From NCBI GenBank assembly GCA_001417715.1, contig BBRT01000144.1, positions 1 through 44,960 on the forward strand: a stretch of 44,960 bases of DNA, given 5' to 3'. This DNA is from Candidatus Symbiothrix dinenymphae (GTDB taxonomy: Bacteria > Bacteroidota > Bacteroidia > Bacteroidales > Azobacteroidaceae). Below the pieces are notes generated by a model, which did no database searches, had not been told where the DNA came from, and worked only from the letters and a program-made list of their open reading frames with translations. The translations under genes and the position numbers were made by a program. Positions 15,408 through 24,240 of the stretch are shown in pieces; the first letter of the stretch is position 1; every line of letters starts with the position of its first letter.

Positions 15408-18400
15408 TTATTTGATATGAAAATACCGCGCTTCGGGGTGCAGGATGTACAAACCGGCAACGGAGGCATTGGGATACATCGCACCGCTGTCGGTGAGGCT
15501 TATGCCGATTTCGCGCATATCCAACACCTCATCAATCAGGAAGTTAAGGCGAATATCCGGCAGCATCGGATAGCCCGACGCGGGGCGGATGCCAACGCCT
15601 TTGCATAGTTTTTTGTGCAAATATTCGGAGGCGGCTTCCACCAGCCTGTCGCGGAGTGATTGCTCCAGCAAGTCCTGATAATCATCGCCTGAGGGCTGAT
15701 TTTTGCCCGCAGTGATGGCAAACATGCCGATAAAATCGCCATCGGGATGGATGAAATCGGCGATTGAGGCATAACTGTCGTCATCCCGCTTTTCCTGTTG
15801 GCGTGCTAAGGGGATTTCTTTCACGCCTTTTTGCGTTTCTACATATAATATGTCATTTTTCGCCGTGACGGGGAAAAAGCCGAATATGGCTTGAATGAAA
15901 AACCTGTCATTGCGGGTGTGAAGGCTGTCATTGCGGGCTTGACCCGCAATGACACCACACAAGCCCGCAATGACAGTGTTTGCATCCGCCAACAATTTTT
16001 TTGCTTCATCGGATTCGCGGTCTTTGACGGGGAATTTCCATGTGGTCAAGAATGCCGTCCAATTGATGTCCGAGACGACTTCTTGGATTGGGATATTTAG
16101 TTTTTGTATGTCAGCCATTGATGCTTGGTTTTTGGGGGTATATTGAGTGTGGTCGATTTTTGCCGCGTGTTGGCGGGCATATTCGATGCTGACCGTTTCT
16201 TTGGGGGTGTTTGTTTGTTCGCGCAATGCCTTGTAATCTGCTTTGATGCTTTGGATGAATGCCGCTCGCGTGTCGGGGTTTAGCAACTGATTGACCACCG
16301 GAACGGCTTGTGAGGCATCTTTCACATGGACGACCGCACCGCGATAGAGCGGGTCGATTTTCAGGGCGGTGTGCAGTTTGGAGGTCGTTGCGCCGCCGAT
16401 GATGAGCGGGATTTGCAGTCCGGCTGTGTCCAATTCGCCCGCCAGCGTTGCCATTTCGTGGAGGCTGGGTGTGATTAAGCCGCTCAGCGCGATGACATCC
16501 GGCTGCTGCTCAATGGCTTGGCGGATGATTTTTTCGGGCGGCACCATCACGCCGAGGTCGATAATCTCGTAGTTGTTGCACGCCAAAATCACGCCCGTGA
16601 TGTTTTTGCCAATGTCGTGGACATCGCCTTTGACGGTGGCAAAAAGGATTTTGCCCGCTTTTTTTGCGCCCGTCTGTTTGGAAGCTTCGATGGCGGGTTG
16701 GAGAATTTCGACCGCTTTTTTCATTGTGCGCGCCGTTTTAACTACCTGTGGCAGAAACATTTTGCCCTCGCCAAAGAGTCGCCCCACCTCGTTCATGCCG
16801 TCCATCAGTGGTCCGTCGATGATTTCGATGGGGTTTTTGCTGGTTTTTAATGCCTCCGGCAGGTCGGTTTCCAAGAAATCGCCGATGCCTTTGATGAGGG
16901 CGTGGCGGAGGCGGTCAGCGAGGGGTTGGTTGCGCCATTCCAACTTGTCATTGCGGGCTTGTGTGGTGTCATTGCGGGCTTGACCCGCAATCCCCTGTTT
17001 TACATTGCCCTGCGCATACTCCATCAATTTATCCGCCGCCTCCTCATTGCGATTGAAAATCACATCCTCGACAAGCGTCCGCAACTCTGCCGAAATATCA
17101 TCGTAGGCAAGTGTGGCAGCGGGATTTACGATGCCCATATCCATGCCTTTTTGCACTGCGTGGTAGAGGAAAACGGTGTGCATGGCTTCGCGCAGTTCGT
17201 TGAGACCGCGGAAAGCGAACGAGAGATTGCTCACGCCGCCGCTGACTTTCGCGCCCGGGAGGTTTTTCTTAATCCATTCGGTTGCCTGAATAAAGGCGAG
17301 GGCATAGCCGTTGTGCTCTTCAATGCCGGTTGCCACAGCCAGCACGTTGGGGTCAAAAATTATATCCTGCGGGGGGAAACCAGCCTGTTCGGTCAGCAGT
17401 TTATACATCCGTGCGCACACTTCAATTTTCCGCTCAAAGGTGTCTGCCTGCCCGTTTTCGTCAAAAGCCATCGCCACCACTGCTGCGCCGTAGGCGCGGA
17501 TTTTGCGGGCTTTCTGCAAAAAATCGGCTTCGCCGTTTTTGAGGCTGATGGAATTGACCACCGACTTGCCTTGCAGCACTTTCAAGCCCGCCTCGATAAT
17601 CTTCCAATCCGAACTGTCCACCATCACCGGCGCAATGGCAATATCCGGCTCTGAAGCCATCAGGTTGAGGAAAGTGGTCATCTCTTCCACGCCGTCGAGC
17701 AGCCCGTCGTCCACATTGATGTCAAGGATTTGCGCACCGTCTTCAATTTGTTGGCGGGCGATTGAAAGGGCTTCTTCGTATTTTTTTTCGTTGATGAGGC
17801 GGAGGAATTTGCGCGAGCCGGCGACGTTGCAGCGTTCGCCGATGGGGTAAAAGGTGGAGGGAAGGAGGTGGAGGGCGTTTATGCCGGATAATACTAATTC
17901 TTGGGACGGTTGGGAGTGTTGGGACGATGGTGACGGTTGGGGCGCACTATGAGGACTGTCATTGCGGGCTTGACCCGCAATCCCCTGTTTTACATTGCCC
18001 TGTTGCCCAACATTCGGCTCCTTTTCGGGGGATTGCGGGTCAAGCCCGCAATGACGATGCTTCTGAGGCGCACTATTCTGCACCAGTTCTGCAATCATCC
18101 GAATGTGGTCGGGGGTTGTGCCGCAGCAACCGCCGATGATATTTACCAGCCCTTCGTCCAGAAATTCCTGAATTTGTGGTGCCATTGTTTCGGGCGTTTC
18201 GTCGTATTGTCCGAGGCTGTTGGGTAGCCCTGCGTTGGGGTAGGCACTGATGTAGAGGGGTGCGTTTTTGGTCTGGGGATTGCGGGTCAAGTCTGCAATA
18301 GCGCGCAGGAAAGGCTTCATGTCGCTGGCGCCGAATGAGCAGTTTAGCCCGATGCTTAGCAAGTTGGCGTGCGACACCGATGTCAGAGCCGCCTCCAAGG

Positions 18401-19073
18401 TTTGTCCCGACAGGATGCGTCCGTCTTTTCCTGCGAGGGTGTAGGAGAGCATCAGCGGGATTTGTTTGCCATGTTGTTGCATCGCGTCTTCTGCTGCCAT
18501 GAGGGCTGCTTTCACGTTGAGTGTGTCGAATGAGGTTTCTATTAAAAACGCATCTACGCCGCCTTCGAGCAGGGCGAGCATTTGTTCTATGTAGGCTGTG
18601 TGCAGTTCGTCGAAGGTTACGCTGCGGAAGGCGGGGTTGTCCACGTCGGGCGAGATGGATGCCATTTTGTTGCTTGGACCGATGGAGCCTGCCACGAAGC
18701 GCGGCTTGTTGGGGTTTTTGCGGGTATATTCGTCTGCCACTTCGCGGGCGATGCGGGCGGCAGCGCGATTGCCGTCGCGCACGAATGCCTCCACGCCATA
18801 GTCCGCCATCGAAATAGCGGTCAGATTGAGCGAATTGGTTTCGATAATGTCGGCACCGGCGTCCAGATATTGGCGGTGGATGGACTGTATCACGTCCGGA
18901 CGGGTGAGTACCAGCAACTCATTGTTGCCAAACAGCGGTTTTGGAAAATCCGCCACCGTAAATTGTGTACCGCGATAATCCGCCTCCGAAAGTCCGAAAC
19001 GCTGAATCATCGACCCCATGCCGCCATCCAACACGAGGATGCGCTCCTTTAAAAGTTCTTCAAGCTTGCTCAT
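15408..19073 (-). CDS. metH: Cobalamin-dependent methionine synthase with in-frame repeat insertions
   Basis: Encodes 1221 residues with all four MetH modules. The homocysteine domain (1 to about 330) carries GLNCSF near 240 and [10 protein letters not shown] near 320, giving the three zinc cysteines. The methyltetrahydrofolate domain (about 395-660) has [14 protein letters not shown] and [11 protein letters not shown]. The cap and B12 domain (about 680-905) has GDVHDIGKN near 815-823 with the cobalt-ligand His. The AdoMet activation domain (about 960-1221) has [11 protein letters not shown] near 1162. REP-derived peptides are inserted at about 338-373 (domain linker), 687-709 (beside the cap) and 1032-1057 (inside the activation domain), and perhaps at LTRNPQTKN near 260. 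The frame is intact throughout. Promoter TACTTTTG at 19102-19109. Confidence 0.96.
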   Translation of the reverse strand: MSKLEELLKERILVLDGGMGSMIQRFGLSEADYRGTQFTVADFPKPLFGNNELLVLTRPDVIQSIHRQYLDAGADIIETNSLNLTAISMADYGVEAFVRDGNRAAARIAREVADEYTRKNPNKPRFVAGSIGPSNKMASISPDVDNPAFRSVTFDELHTAYIEQMLALLEGGVDAFLIETSFDTLNVKAALMAAEDAMQQHGKQIPLMLSYTLAGKDGRILSGQTLEAALTSVSHANLLSIGLNCSFGASDMKPFLRAIADLTRNPQTKNAPLYISAYPNAGLPNSLGQYDETPETMAPQIQEFLDEGLVNIIGGCCGTTPDHIRMIAELVQNSAPQKHRHCGLDPQSPEKEPNVGQQGNVKQGIAGQARNDSPHSAPQPSPSSQHSQPSQELVLSGINALHLLPSTFYPIGERCNVAGSRKFLRLINEKKYEEALSIARQQIEDGAQILDINVDDGLLDGVEEMTTFLNLMASEPDIAIAPVMVDSSDWKIIEAGLKVLQGKSVVNSISLKNGEADFLQKARKIRAYGAAVVAMAFDENGQADTFERKIEVCARMYKLLTEQAGFPPQDIIFDPNVLAVATGIEEHNGYALAFIQATEWIKKNLPGAKVSGGVSNLSFAFRGLNELREAMHTVFLYHAVQKGMDMGIVNPAATLAYDDISAELRTLVEDVIFNRNEEAADKLMEYAQGNVKQGIAGQARNDTTQARNDKLEWRNQPLADRLRHALIKGIGDFLETDLPEALKTSKNPIEIIDGPLMDGMNEVGRLFGEGKMFLPQVVKTARTMKKAVEILQPAIEASKQTGAKKAGKILFATVKGDVHDIGKNITGVILACNNYEIIDLGVMVPPEKIIRQAIEQQPDVIALSGLITPSLHEMATLAGELDTAGLQIPLIIGGATTSKLHTALKIDPLYRGAVVHVKDASQAVPVVNQLLNPDTRAAFIQSIKADYKALREQTNTPKETVSIEYARQHAAKIDHTQYTPKNQASMADIQKLNIPIQEVVSDINWTAFLTTWKFPVKDRESDEAKKLLADANTVIAGLCGVIAGQARNDSLHTRNDRFFIQAIFGFFPVTAKNDILYVETQKGVKEIPLARQQEKRDDDSYASIADFIHPDGDFIGMFAITAGKNQPSGDDYQDLLEQSLRDRLVEAASEYLHKKLCKGVGIRPASGYPMLPDIRLNFLIDEVLDMREIGISLTDSGAMYPNASVAGLYILHPEARYFHIK
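15901..15978. repeat. REP-type insertion in the metH activation domain
   Basis: Contains GTCATTGCGGG three times in variant form (near 15905, 15927 and inverted near 15963-15975) and a complete GCGGG-CTTGA-CCCGC hairpin. On the metH strand it encodes [23 protein letters not shown]. Confidence 0.9.
16945..17012. repeat. REP-type insertion beside the metH cap/B12 region
   Basis: Two GTCATTGCGGGCTTG starts (16948 and 16970), the second completing the arm and continuing CCTGTTTTACATTGCCCTG as in the full element at 17956. On the metH strand it encodes [22 protein letters not shown]. Confidence 0.92.
17953..18060. repeat. Full-length REP/MITE-like insertion in the metH domain linker
   Basis: Both arms are present and inverted, with the same middle as the copy at 1811-1909 (ACATTGCCCTGTTGCCC, AACATTCGGCTCC). 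On the metH strand it encodes [18 protein letters not shown] and then [17 protein letters not shown], between the homocysteine and folate domains. Confidence 0.93.
18278..18302. repeat. Possible degraded REP fragment in metH
   Basis: GGGGATTGCGGGTCAAGTCTGCAA resembles one arm with a few changes and encodes ADLTRNPQ within the homocysteine domain. It may be an old insertion or chance. Confidence 0.5.
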
Positions 19074-19101
19074 TTGCTTTGTTTTTTATTGATTGAGGGG
19101 G

Positions 19102-19109
19102 CAAAAGTA
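19102..19109 (-). promoter_or_regulatory. -7 element of the metH promoter
   Basis: Minus-strand TACTTTTG, 29 bp before the metH ATG. It is divergent from the rimO promoter 43 bp away. Confidence 0.72.
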
Positions 19110-19123
19110 CAAAATAGTTATTA

Positions 19124-19144
19124 AACAAACTCATAACTCATAAT
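19124..19144. repeat. Short heptamer array, TCATAAC family
   Basis: ACAAACTCATAACTCATAAT: two clear units (TCATAAC 19131-19137, TCATAAT 19138-19144) between the divergent metH and rimO promoters, directly upstream of the rimO -7 element. Confidence 0.85.
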
Positions 19145-19151
19145 TTTTTCG

Positions 19152-19159
19152 TACCTTTG
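19152..19159 (+). promoter_or_regulatory. -7 element of the rimO promoter
   Basis: TACCTTTG preceded by TTTTTTCG and the TCATAAC array, with GCGGCGC following. Same module as at exbB, rplS and tRNA-Leu; 21 bp before the ATG. Confidence 0.8.
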
Positions 19160-19180
19160 CGGCGCAACATCTTGTAATTT

Positions 19181-20500
19181 ATGGGCAAAAACACAGATGA
19201 CATACAGGCAGTGGATATAATCTCTTTGGGATGTTCCAAAAATTTGGTGGACAGCGAGCAGTTGATGCGCTTGTTTGCCGCTAATGGCTATTCTGTTGCC
19301 CACGAACCCGAAAAATGTCGCGGCAATATCGTGGTCATCAACACTTGTGGCTTTATTGATGCTGCCAAGGAGGAGTCTATCAACACGATTTTGCCATTTG
19401 CCGAAGGGCGCAAGTCGGGACTTGTCAAACAGTTGTTCGTCATGGGCTGCCTGTCGGAACGCTATATGGCAGATTTGCAAAAAACAATCCCCGAAGTAGA
19501 TAAATTTTACGGTAAATTCAACTGGAAAGAACTGCTGACGGATTTGGAACACAGCAATTCCCTCCCGAAAATGCCATCTGCCCCCTACGATCGCATCCTC
19601 ACCACCCCGTCACACTACGCCTATCTGAAGATTTCCGAAGGCTGCGACCGCACTTGCGCGTTTTGCTCCATCCCGTTGATTACCGGCAAACAACAATCGC
19701 GCACCATCGAATCGCTCGAAGCAGAGGTGAAACAGCTTGTGACACAGGGAGTTAAAGAGTTTCAACTGATTGCCCAAGATTTGACGGCTTACGGCACCGA
19801 CCTCTACCGGCGACAGGCGATTGCCAAACTCGTTGACCGCCTGTCGAACATTGAAGGTGTGGAGTGGCTGCGTTTGCACTATGCTTACCCCAACCATTTC
19901 CCGATGGAACTGCTGAAAGTGATGCGCGACAAAACCAATGTGTGCAACTATTTGGACATTGCGCTCCAGCACAGTTGCGACACCGTGCTGCAGCGGATGA
20001 AACGCCATATCACACAGCAGGAAACGCTCGATTTGATTGGCAAAATTCGAGCGGAAGTGCCCGATATTCACCTGCGAACTACGCTCATGGTTGGTTTTCC
20101 CGATGAAACGCCCGCCGAATTTGAGGCTTTGCTTCGCTTTGTGGATACGATGCGGTTTGAACGCATGGGCGCGTTTATGTACTCCGCCGAAGAGGGTACA
20201 AGTGCGGCAAAGGAATACCCGGACAGCATTTCGCCCGAAACGAAGCAGCAGCGATTGGACAAACTGATGACTTTGCAGGCTGAAATTGCGGAGAAAATCA
20301 GCATGGCAAAAATCGGCAAAACGCTCAAAGTCATCATCGACCGCGAAGAAAACGGGTACTATATCGGGCGCACCGAATACGATTCGCCCGAAGTGGACCC
20401 CGAAGTGCTTATCGAAAAGACAATAAAATTGCACCCCGGTACGTTTTATAATGTGAAGATAACAGGAACTCAATCGTACGATTTAATAGGAACAATATGA
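19181..20500 (+). CDS. rimO: Ribosomal protein S12 methylthiotransferase RimO
   Basis: Encodes 439 residues. The MTTase N-terminal domain has the three cluster cysteines in SLGCSKNLVDSE, NTCGF and VMGCLSER. The radical SAM motif is CDRTCAFCSIP (CxxxCxxC). A C-terminal TRAM-like domain ends at DLIGTI. RimO adds a methylthio group to an Asp of ribosomal protein S12; SLGCSKNLVDSE and the GCDRTCAFCSIP context favour RimO over MiaB. The HU gene overlaps its stop by four bases (ATGA), so they are translationally coupled. Confidence 0.96.
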   Translation: MGKNTDDIQAVDIISLGCSKNLVDSEQLMRLFAANGYSVAHEPEKCRGNIVVINTCGFIDAAKEESINTILPFAEGRKSGLVKQLFVMGCLSERYMADLQKTIPEVDKFYGKFNWKELLTDLEHSNSLPKMPSAPYDRILTTPSHYAYLKISEGCDRTCAFCSIPLITGKQQSRTIESLEAEVKQLVTQGVKEFQLIAQDLTAYGTDLYRRQAIAKLVDRLSNIEGVEWLRLHYAYPNHFPMELLKVMRDKTNVCNYLDIALQHSCDTVLQRMKRHITQQETLDLIGKIRAEVPDIHLRTTLMVGFPDETPAEFEALLRFVDTMRFERMGAFMYSAEEGTSAAKEYPDSISPETKQQRLDKLMTLQAEIAEKISMAKIGKTLKVIIDREENGYYIGRTEYDSPEVDPEVLIEKTIKLHPGTFYNVKITGTQSYDLIGTI

Positions 20501-20784
20501 ACAATGCAGAATTGACAAACGCATTAGCAAGCAAATCATCGCTTCCGAAAACGGAAGTTACACAGCGCGTGGATGACATGATAAACATCCTCAAGGCGGA
20601 ATTATTGGAACATAATATCATCGCTTTGGGCAATTTAGGCACGTTGGAAGTGGTGCAACGCAACTCGCGCGTGTACGTCCACCCAACGAGCGGAAAAGAG
20701 ATGCAGACGCCGCCCAAATATGTGGTCAAGTTTAAGACCTCTAACAAATTGAAAGACAGACTAAAAGAGCAAACTCATGAGTGA
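20497..20784 (+). CDS. HU/IHF-family DNA-binding protein
   Basis: Encodes 95 residues with the HU fold: N-terminal helices (AELTNALASKSSLPKTEV, VDDMINILKAELL), the strand GNLGTLEVVQRNSR, and the arm region VYVHPTSGKEMQTPPKYVVKF, where GKEMQTPP corresponds to the DNA-inserting arm with its proline. Overlaps rimO by four bases and the next gene by eight, so three genes form one translationally coupled unit. Confidence 0.92.
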   Translation: MNNAELTNALASKSSLPKTEVTQRVDDMINILKAELLEHNIIALGNLGTLEVVQRNSRVYVHPTSGKEMQTPPKYVVKFKTSNKLKDRLKEQTHE

Positions 20785-22165
20785 AAAAAAGATAACAATC
20801 CAAATATTGGCAGCCAAATTGGCGGAAAAGTCAAAGATAACCGTTGACGAGGCTGAATCATTCCTGACAGAGTGGTCTGACGCCATCACTGACGGTCTGT
20901 TTACCGACGAGTCGGTAAAAATCAAGGGTTTAGGCACGCTTAAATTGGTGGACGTGAAAGAGCGCACAAGCATTGCGGTGGGCACCGGGCATCCGATGGT
21001 CATCCCTGCCCACTATAAAATTACTTTTACGCCCGACAAAGCGTTGGCAGATTCGGTCAATGCCCCGTTTGAAGGCTATGCAAGTATAACAATTGGCGGA
21101 GAAGACGAAGACGACGAAGAAGAGAAACTTGAGCGCGAGGAAAATCCTGACCTGATTAAGCAAATACAGAATGATATTGCTGAAATTCAACGCGCAAAAC
21201 CGGAGCAATTAGCACCAGTTACCAGTTACCAGTTACCAGTTACCGGTGTTATTGAGGAGGTTGAAGAAAAAATAGAAGAAATAGAGGAGAAAATAGAGAA
21301 AATAGAAGAAAAATTAGAGGAGAAAATAGAGGAAATAGAAGAGGAAGACCTCTCTGCTATATTTGAACCTATCGGGGAGAAGCCCCAAGAGGTGAAAGTG
21401 GAGAAGACTGTGGTGGAGGCACCGGTTGAGAAAGAGAGAAAAATCGCGCTCTCTGAACCTCTCGAAGACAGGCAAATTGCATACATGCCTCCAAAAATGA
21501 GAGAAGAATTTGGCGATAGAAAAAAAACAAAAAAGAAAAAAACAATGAAAGAGGAAGAATTTGAAGATGACGAATTGTATGATGAAGAAGAGGACGAAGA
21601 AAAAGGCTCTAAAGGCACGTTAATCATCATCATTTTACTTCTGCTGCTCATAGCAGGAGGTGGTTTTGTGTTTCGCGACACTATCAAGCAAAAATTTTTC
21701 GCCGATGATAGTGGGGGGCATGGCGTAGATACTCTACATGCAGTGGAGGAGGAGAATTCCGGCGTGGTTGATTCGCTGCGGATGGATTCGATAATGCATG
21801 CGGCGATTGTGAGGGACTCGCTCGAACGAGAGGCTGCGATACGCGATTCGCTGGAGAGAGAGGCGATGGAACAAACGGTGCAAAAACCAATCGTAGAAAG
21901 TAATGTGTCGTCGAGTAAATACCGCACGAAAAAGGGCGACCACTTGGCAGATATTGCGCGAAAGAGGTATGGACACCAGATTTTCTGGATTTATATCTAT
22001 CAGGAAAATGAGCGCATCATTAAAGACCCCGACCATTTGAAGCCGGGAATCGTCATTAAGTTGCCGCCTAAATCCAAATACGAGATAGACGCCAAAGATG
22101 GATACTCGCTGAAAAAGGCGCGCGATATGATAAAATATCAGTTCGGATTGGAAGTTTCTCTTTAG
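20777..22165 (+). CDS. Membrane-anchored HU-like/LysM fusion protein
   Basis: Encodes 462 residues. Residues 5-95 are HU-like (KITVDEAESFLTEWSDAI, IKGLGTLKLVDVKERTS, PMVIPAHYKITFTPDKAL). An acidic stretch follows, then a heptamer-array insertion at about 146-157 ([12 protein letters not shown]) and a Glu/Lys/Ile coiled coil (about 158-192). A very basic run (KKTKKKKT) and an acidic run (DDELYDEEEDEEK) precede one transmembrane helix (about 279-297). LysM lies at about 380-431 (KYRTKKGDHLADIARKRYG). If the N-terminus is inside and LysM outside, the protein could link nucleoid to peptidoglycan; that is inference. Overlaps the HU gene by eight bases; its stop lies at the edge of a GTTTAGA array. 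Confidence 0.85.
   Translation: MSEKKITIQILAAKLAEKSKITVDEAESFLTEWSDAITDGLFTDESVKIKGLGTLKLVDVKERTSIAVGTGHPMVIPAHYKITFTPDKALADSVNAPFEGYASITIGGEDEDDEEEKLEREENPDLIKQIQNDIAEIQRAKPEQLAPVTSYQLPVTGVIEEVEEKIEEIEEKIEKIEEKLEEKIEEIEEEDLSAIFEPIGEKPQEVKVEKTVVEAPVEKERKIALSEPLEDRQIAYMPPKMREEFGDRKKTKKKKTMKEEEFEDDELYDEEEDEEKGSKGTLIIIILLLLLIAGGGFVFRDTIKQKFFADDSGGHGVDTLHAVEEENSGVVDSLRMDSIMHAAIVRDSLEREAAIRDSLEREAMEQTVQKPIVESNVSSSKYRTKKGDHLADIARKRYGHQIFWIYIYQENERIIKDPDHLKPGIVIKLPPKSKYEIDAKDGYSLKKARDMIKYQFGLEVSL
21214..21247. repeat. Heptamer array GTTACCA inside the HU-LysM gene
   Basis: Four GTTACCA units plus a variant GTTACCG, read in frame as [11 protein letters not shown]. In this orientation the array has no stop codon in any frame. 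Confidence 0.95.
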
Positions 22166-22198
22166 TAGAGTTTAGTTTTTAGAGTTTAGAGTTTAGTT
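22163..22198. repeat. Heptamer array, GTTTAGA family
   Basis: TAGTAGAGTTTAG, then TTAGAGTTTAGAGTTTAG: about four units. It begins at the HU-LysM stop codon (22163-22165) and ends 10 bp before the moxR promoter. Confidence 0.93.
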
Positions 22199-22207
22199 AT
22201 TTTTTTG

Positions 22208-22215
22208 TACTTTTG
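22208..22215 (+). promoter_or_regulatory. -7 element of the moxR promoter
   Basis: TACTTTTG directly after ATTTTTTTG and a heptamer array; 30 bp before the ATG of the moxR-bat operon. Confidence 0.75.
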
Positions 22216-22244
22216 CAGTTGAAAATTTTTTTAATAATATAAAT

Positions 22245-23240
22245 ATGAGTCAAACAGTTGATATACGTGAACTTAATGACAAAATCGAGGCTCAGAGCGG
22301 TTTTGTTAATCTGATTATCCAAGGGATGGATCAGACTATTGTGGGTCAAAAACATTTGGTGGAGTCGTTGTTAATCGGGCTGTTGTCCGATGGGCACATT
22401 CTGCTCGAAGGCGTACCCGGATTGGCAAAGACATTGGCAATCAAGACATTGGCATCGCTTATTGATGCGCAGTACAACCGCATCCAGTTTACTCCCGACT
22501 TGCTGCCTGCCGATGTGGTGGGAACGATGATTTACAGCCAGAAACACGAGGAGTTTCAGGTGAAAAAGGGTCCGATATTCGCCAATTTCGTGTTGGCGGA
22601 CGAAATCAACCGCGCCCCTGCCAAAGTGCAAAGTGCACTGCTGGAAGGTATGCAGGAGCGTCAGGTTACAATCAGCGACCAAACCCATCTGCTGCCCGAA
22701 CCGTTTTTGGTGATGGCTACGCAAAACCCTATCGAGCAGGAAGGTACATACCCGTTGCCCGAAGCACAGGTTGACCGCTTCATGCTGAAAGTGGTCATCG
22801 GCTACCCCAAAAAAGAGGAAGAAAAATTGATTATCCGCCAAAACATCTCCGGCGAAAAACAGGCAATCAAGCCCGTTTTGAAGAAAAAAGAAATCATGGA
22901 TGTCCGCAAAGTCGTGCGCGAAGTCTATATCGACGAAAAAATCGAAAAATACATCGTAGATATAGTATTTGCCACCCGCTACCCGCAAGAAAACGGCTTG
23001 CAACACCTGAAAAGCATGATTTCATTCGGAGCATCGCCCCGCGCCTCCATCAATCTGGCTTTGGCAGCAAGAGCCTACGCGTTCATCAAACGCCGTGGCT
23101 ACGTCATTCCCGAAGACGTGAGAGCAGTATGCTTCGATGTACTCCGCCACCGGATAGGCTTAAGCTACGAAGCAGAAGCCAACAACCTGACAAGCGAAGA
23201 AATCATCAGCGAAATCCTGAACAAAATTGAAGTACCCTAA
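22245..23240 (+). CDS. moxR: MoxR-family AAA+ ATPase
   Basis: Encodes 331 residues. Walker A is EGVPGLAKT (55-63), Walker B is FVLADEIN (115-122), and the MoxR signatures LLEGMQERQVT and ATQNPIEQEGTYPLPEAQ-VDRF follow. The C-terminal lid has SFGASPRASINLALAARAYA. MoxR proteins are chaperone-like ATPases that act with VWA-domain proteins, which agrees with the DUF58 and BatA genes downstream. A 33-bp inverted repeat of heptamers separates it from the DUF58 gene. Confidence 0.94.
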   Translation: MSQTVDIRELNDKIEAQSGFVNLIIQGMDQTIVGQKHLVESLLIGLLSDGHILLEGVPGLAKTLAIKTLASLIDAQYNRIQFTPDLLPADVVGTMIYSQKHEEFQVKKGPIFANFVLADEINRAPAKVQSALLEGMQERQVTISDQTHLLPEPFLVMATQNPIEQEGTYPLPEAQVDRFMLKVVIGYPKKEEEKLIIRQNISGEKQAIKPVLKKKEIMDVRKVVREVYIDEKIEKYIVDIVFATRYPQENGLQHLKSMISFGASPRASINLALAARAYAFIKRRGYVIPEDVRAVCFDVLRHRIGLSYEAEANNLTSEEIISEILNKIEVP

Positions 23241-23245
23241 CCTCG

Positions 23246-23361
23246 TTAGAGTTTAGTTATTAGAGTTTAGAGTTTAGTCAAAAAGAAAAGCAACTACACC
23301 TAAAACTCAATAACTAAACTCTAAAAAAACTAAACTCTAAACTCTAATAACTAAACTCTAA
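23246..23361. repeat. Inverted heptamer arrays, 33-bp perfect arms
   Basis: Left arm 23246-23278 (TTAGAGTTTAGTTATTAGAG..., GTTTAGA type) is a perfect inverse of right arm 23329-23361, with a 50-nt spacer that itself holds two more TCTAAAC-like units (near 23304-23322). It starts 6 bp after the moxR stop and ends 7 bp before the GTG start of the DUF58 gene. Confidence 0.95.
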
Positions 23362-23367
23362 AAAGAA

Positions 23368-24240
23368 GTGGAAACAAGCGAATTATTAAAAAAAGTGCGG
23401 CAGATTGAGATAAAAACCAGGGGTTTGTCTCAAAATATCTTTGCGGGTCAGTATCATTCGGCTTTCAAGGGGCGTGGTATGGCTTTTTCGGAGGTTCGCG
23501 AATATTCGTTTGGCGATGATGTGCGCGACATCGACTGGAATGTGACGGCACGACACTCCAAACCGTATATTAAGGTGTTTGAAGAAGAACGCGAACTGAC
23601 TGTGGTGTTGCTCATCGACGTGAGCGGCAGCAAAAATTTTGGTACGCAAGGGCAGATGAAAAAGGATGTCATCACTGAAATTGCAGCGACATTGGCGTTT
23701 TCAGCCATGCAAAACAACGACAAAATAGGTGTCATCTTCTTTTCCAACAAGATAGAAAAATTCATCCCACCCAAAAAAGGCAAAAAGCATATCCTGTACA
23801 TCATCCGCGAACTGATTGATTTTCAGCCCACTGAGACAAAAACAGACATCGCACAGGTGTTGCAATATCTGACAAGTGCCATCAAAAAACGTTGCACCAC
23901 GTTTCTTATTTCAGATTTTGTGGACAACACGCACAACTATCCGCACGCCCTCACCATTGCCAACCGCAAACACGACCTCGTGGCAGTGCAAGTCTATGAC
24001 GAGCGCGAAACGAAGATGCCAAACGTAGGGCTGATGTACATCCAAGATGCTGAAACACAGGCAGAAACATGGGTAGACACCGCCTCAAAGCAAGTGCGCA
24101 AAAACTACAAAAACTGGTGGGAAGCCCGTCAAACTGCCATGCAACAAGCATTCCAGAAAAGCAATGTAGACGCAGTAAGCATAAGCACAAGCGAAGACTA
24201 CGTAAAAGCCCTAATGAACCTGTTTAACAAAAGAAACTAA
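23368..24240 (+). CDS. DUF58 protein of the Bat/MoxR operon
   Basis: Encodes 290 residues with a GTG start (METSELLKKVRQIEIKT), chosen because no ATG fits the conserved N-terminus. The DUF58 motif is GRGMAFSEVREYSFGDDVRD-IDW, followed by a VWA-like region with the metal-binding DVSGSKNF. Such proteins are cytoplasmic partners of MoxR. The start codon lies only 7 bp after a long heptamer inverted repeat that could sequester its ribosome-binding region. Its stop overlaps the next ATG (TAATG). Confidence 0.92.
   Translation: METSELLKKVRQIEIKTRGLSQNIFAGQYHSAFKGRGMAFSEVREYSFGDDVRDIDWNVTARHSKPYIKVFEEERELTVVLLIDVSGSKNFGTQGQMKKDVITEIAATLAFSAMQNNDKIGVIFFSNKIEKFIPPKKGKKHILYIIRELIDFQPTETKTDIAQVLQYLTSAIKKRCTTFLISDFVDNTHNYPHALTIANRKHDLVAVQVYDERETKMPNVGLMYIQDAETQAETWVDTASKQVRKNYKNWWEARQTAMQQAFQKSNVDAVSISTSEDYVKALMNLFNKRN

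Noticed and set aside
15901..18060. metH as a pseudogene because of foreign sequence inside it
   Set aside because: The frame stays open across all insertions and every catalytic motif is intact, so an active protein with extra loops is more likely.
21250..21350. Glu/Lys/Ile-rich stretch in HU-LysM as another dispersed DNA repeat
   Set aside because: The repetition is at the level of a coiled-coil protein pattern with variable codons, and the DNA is not shared with other sites in the window.
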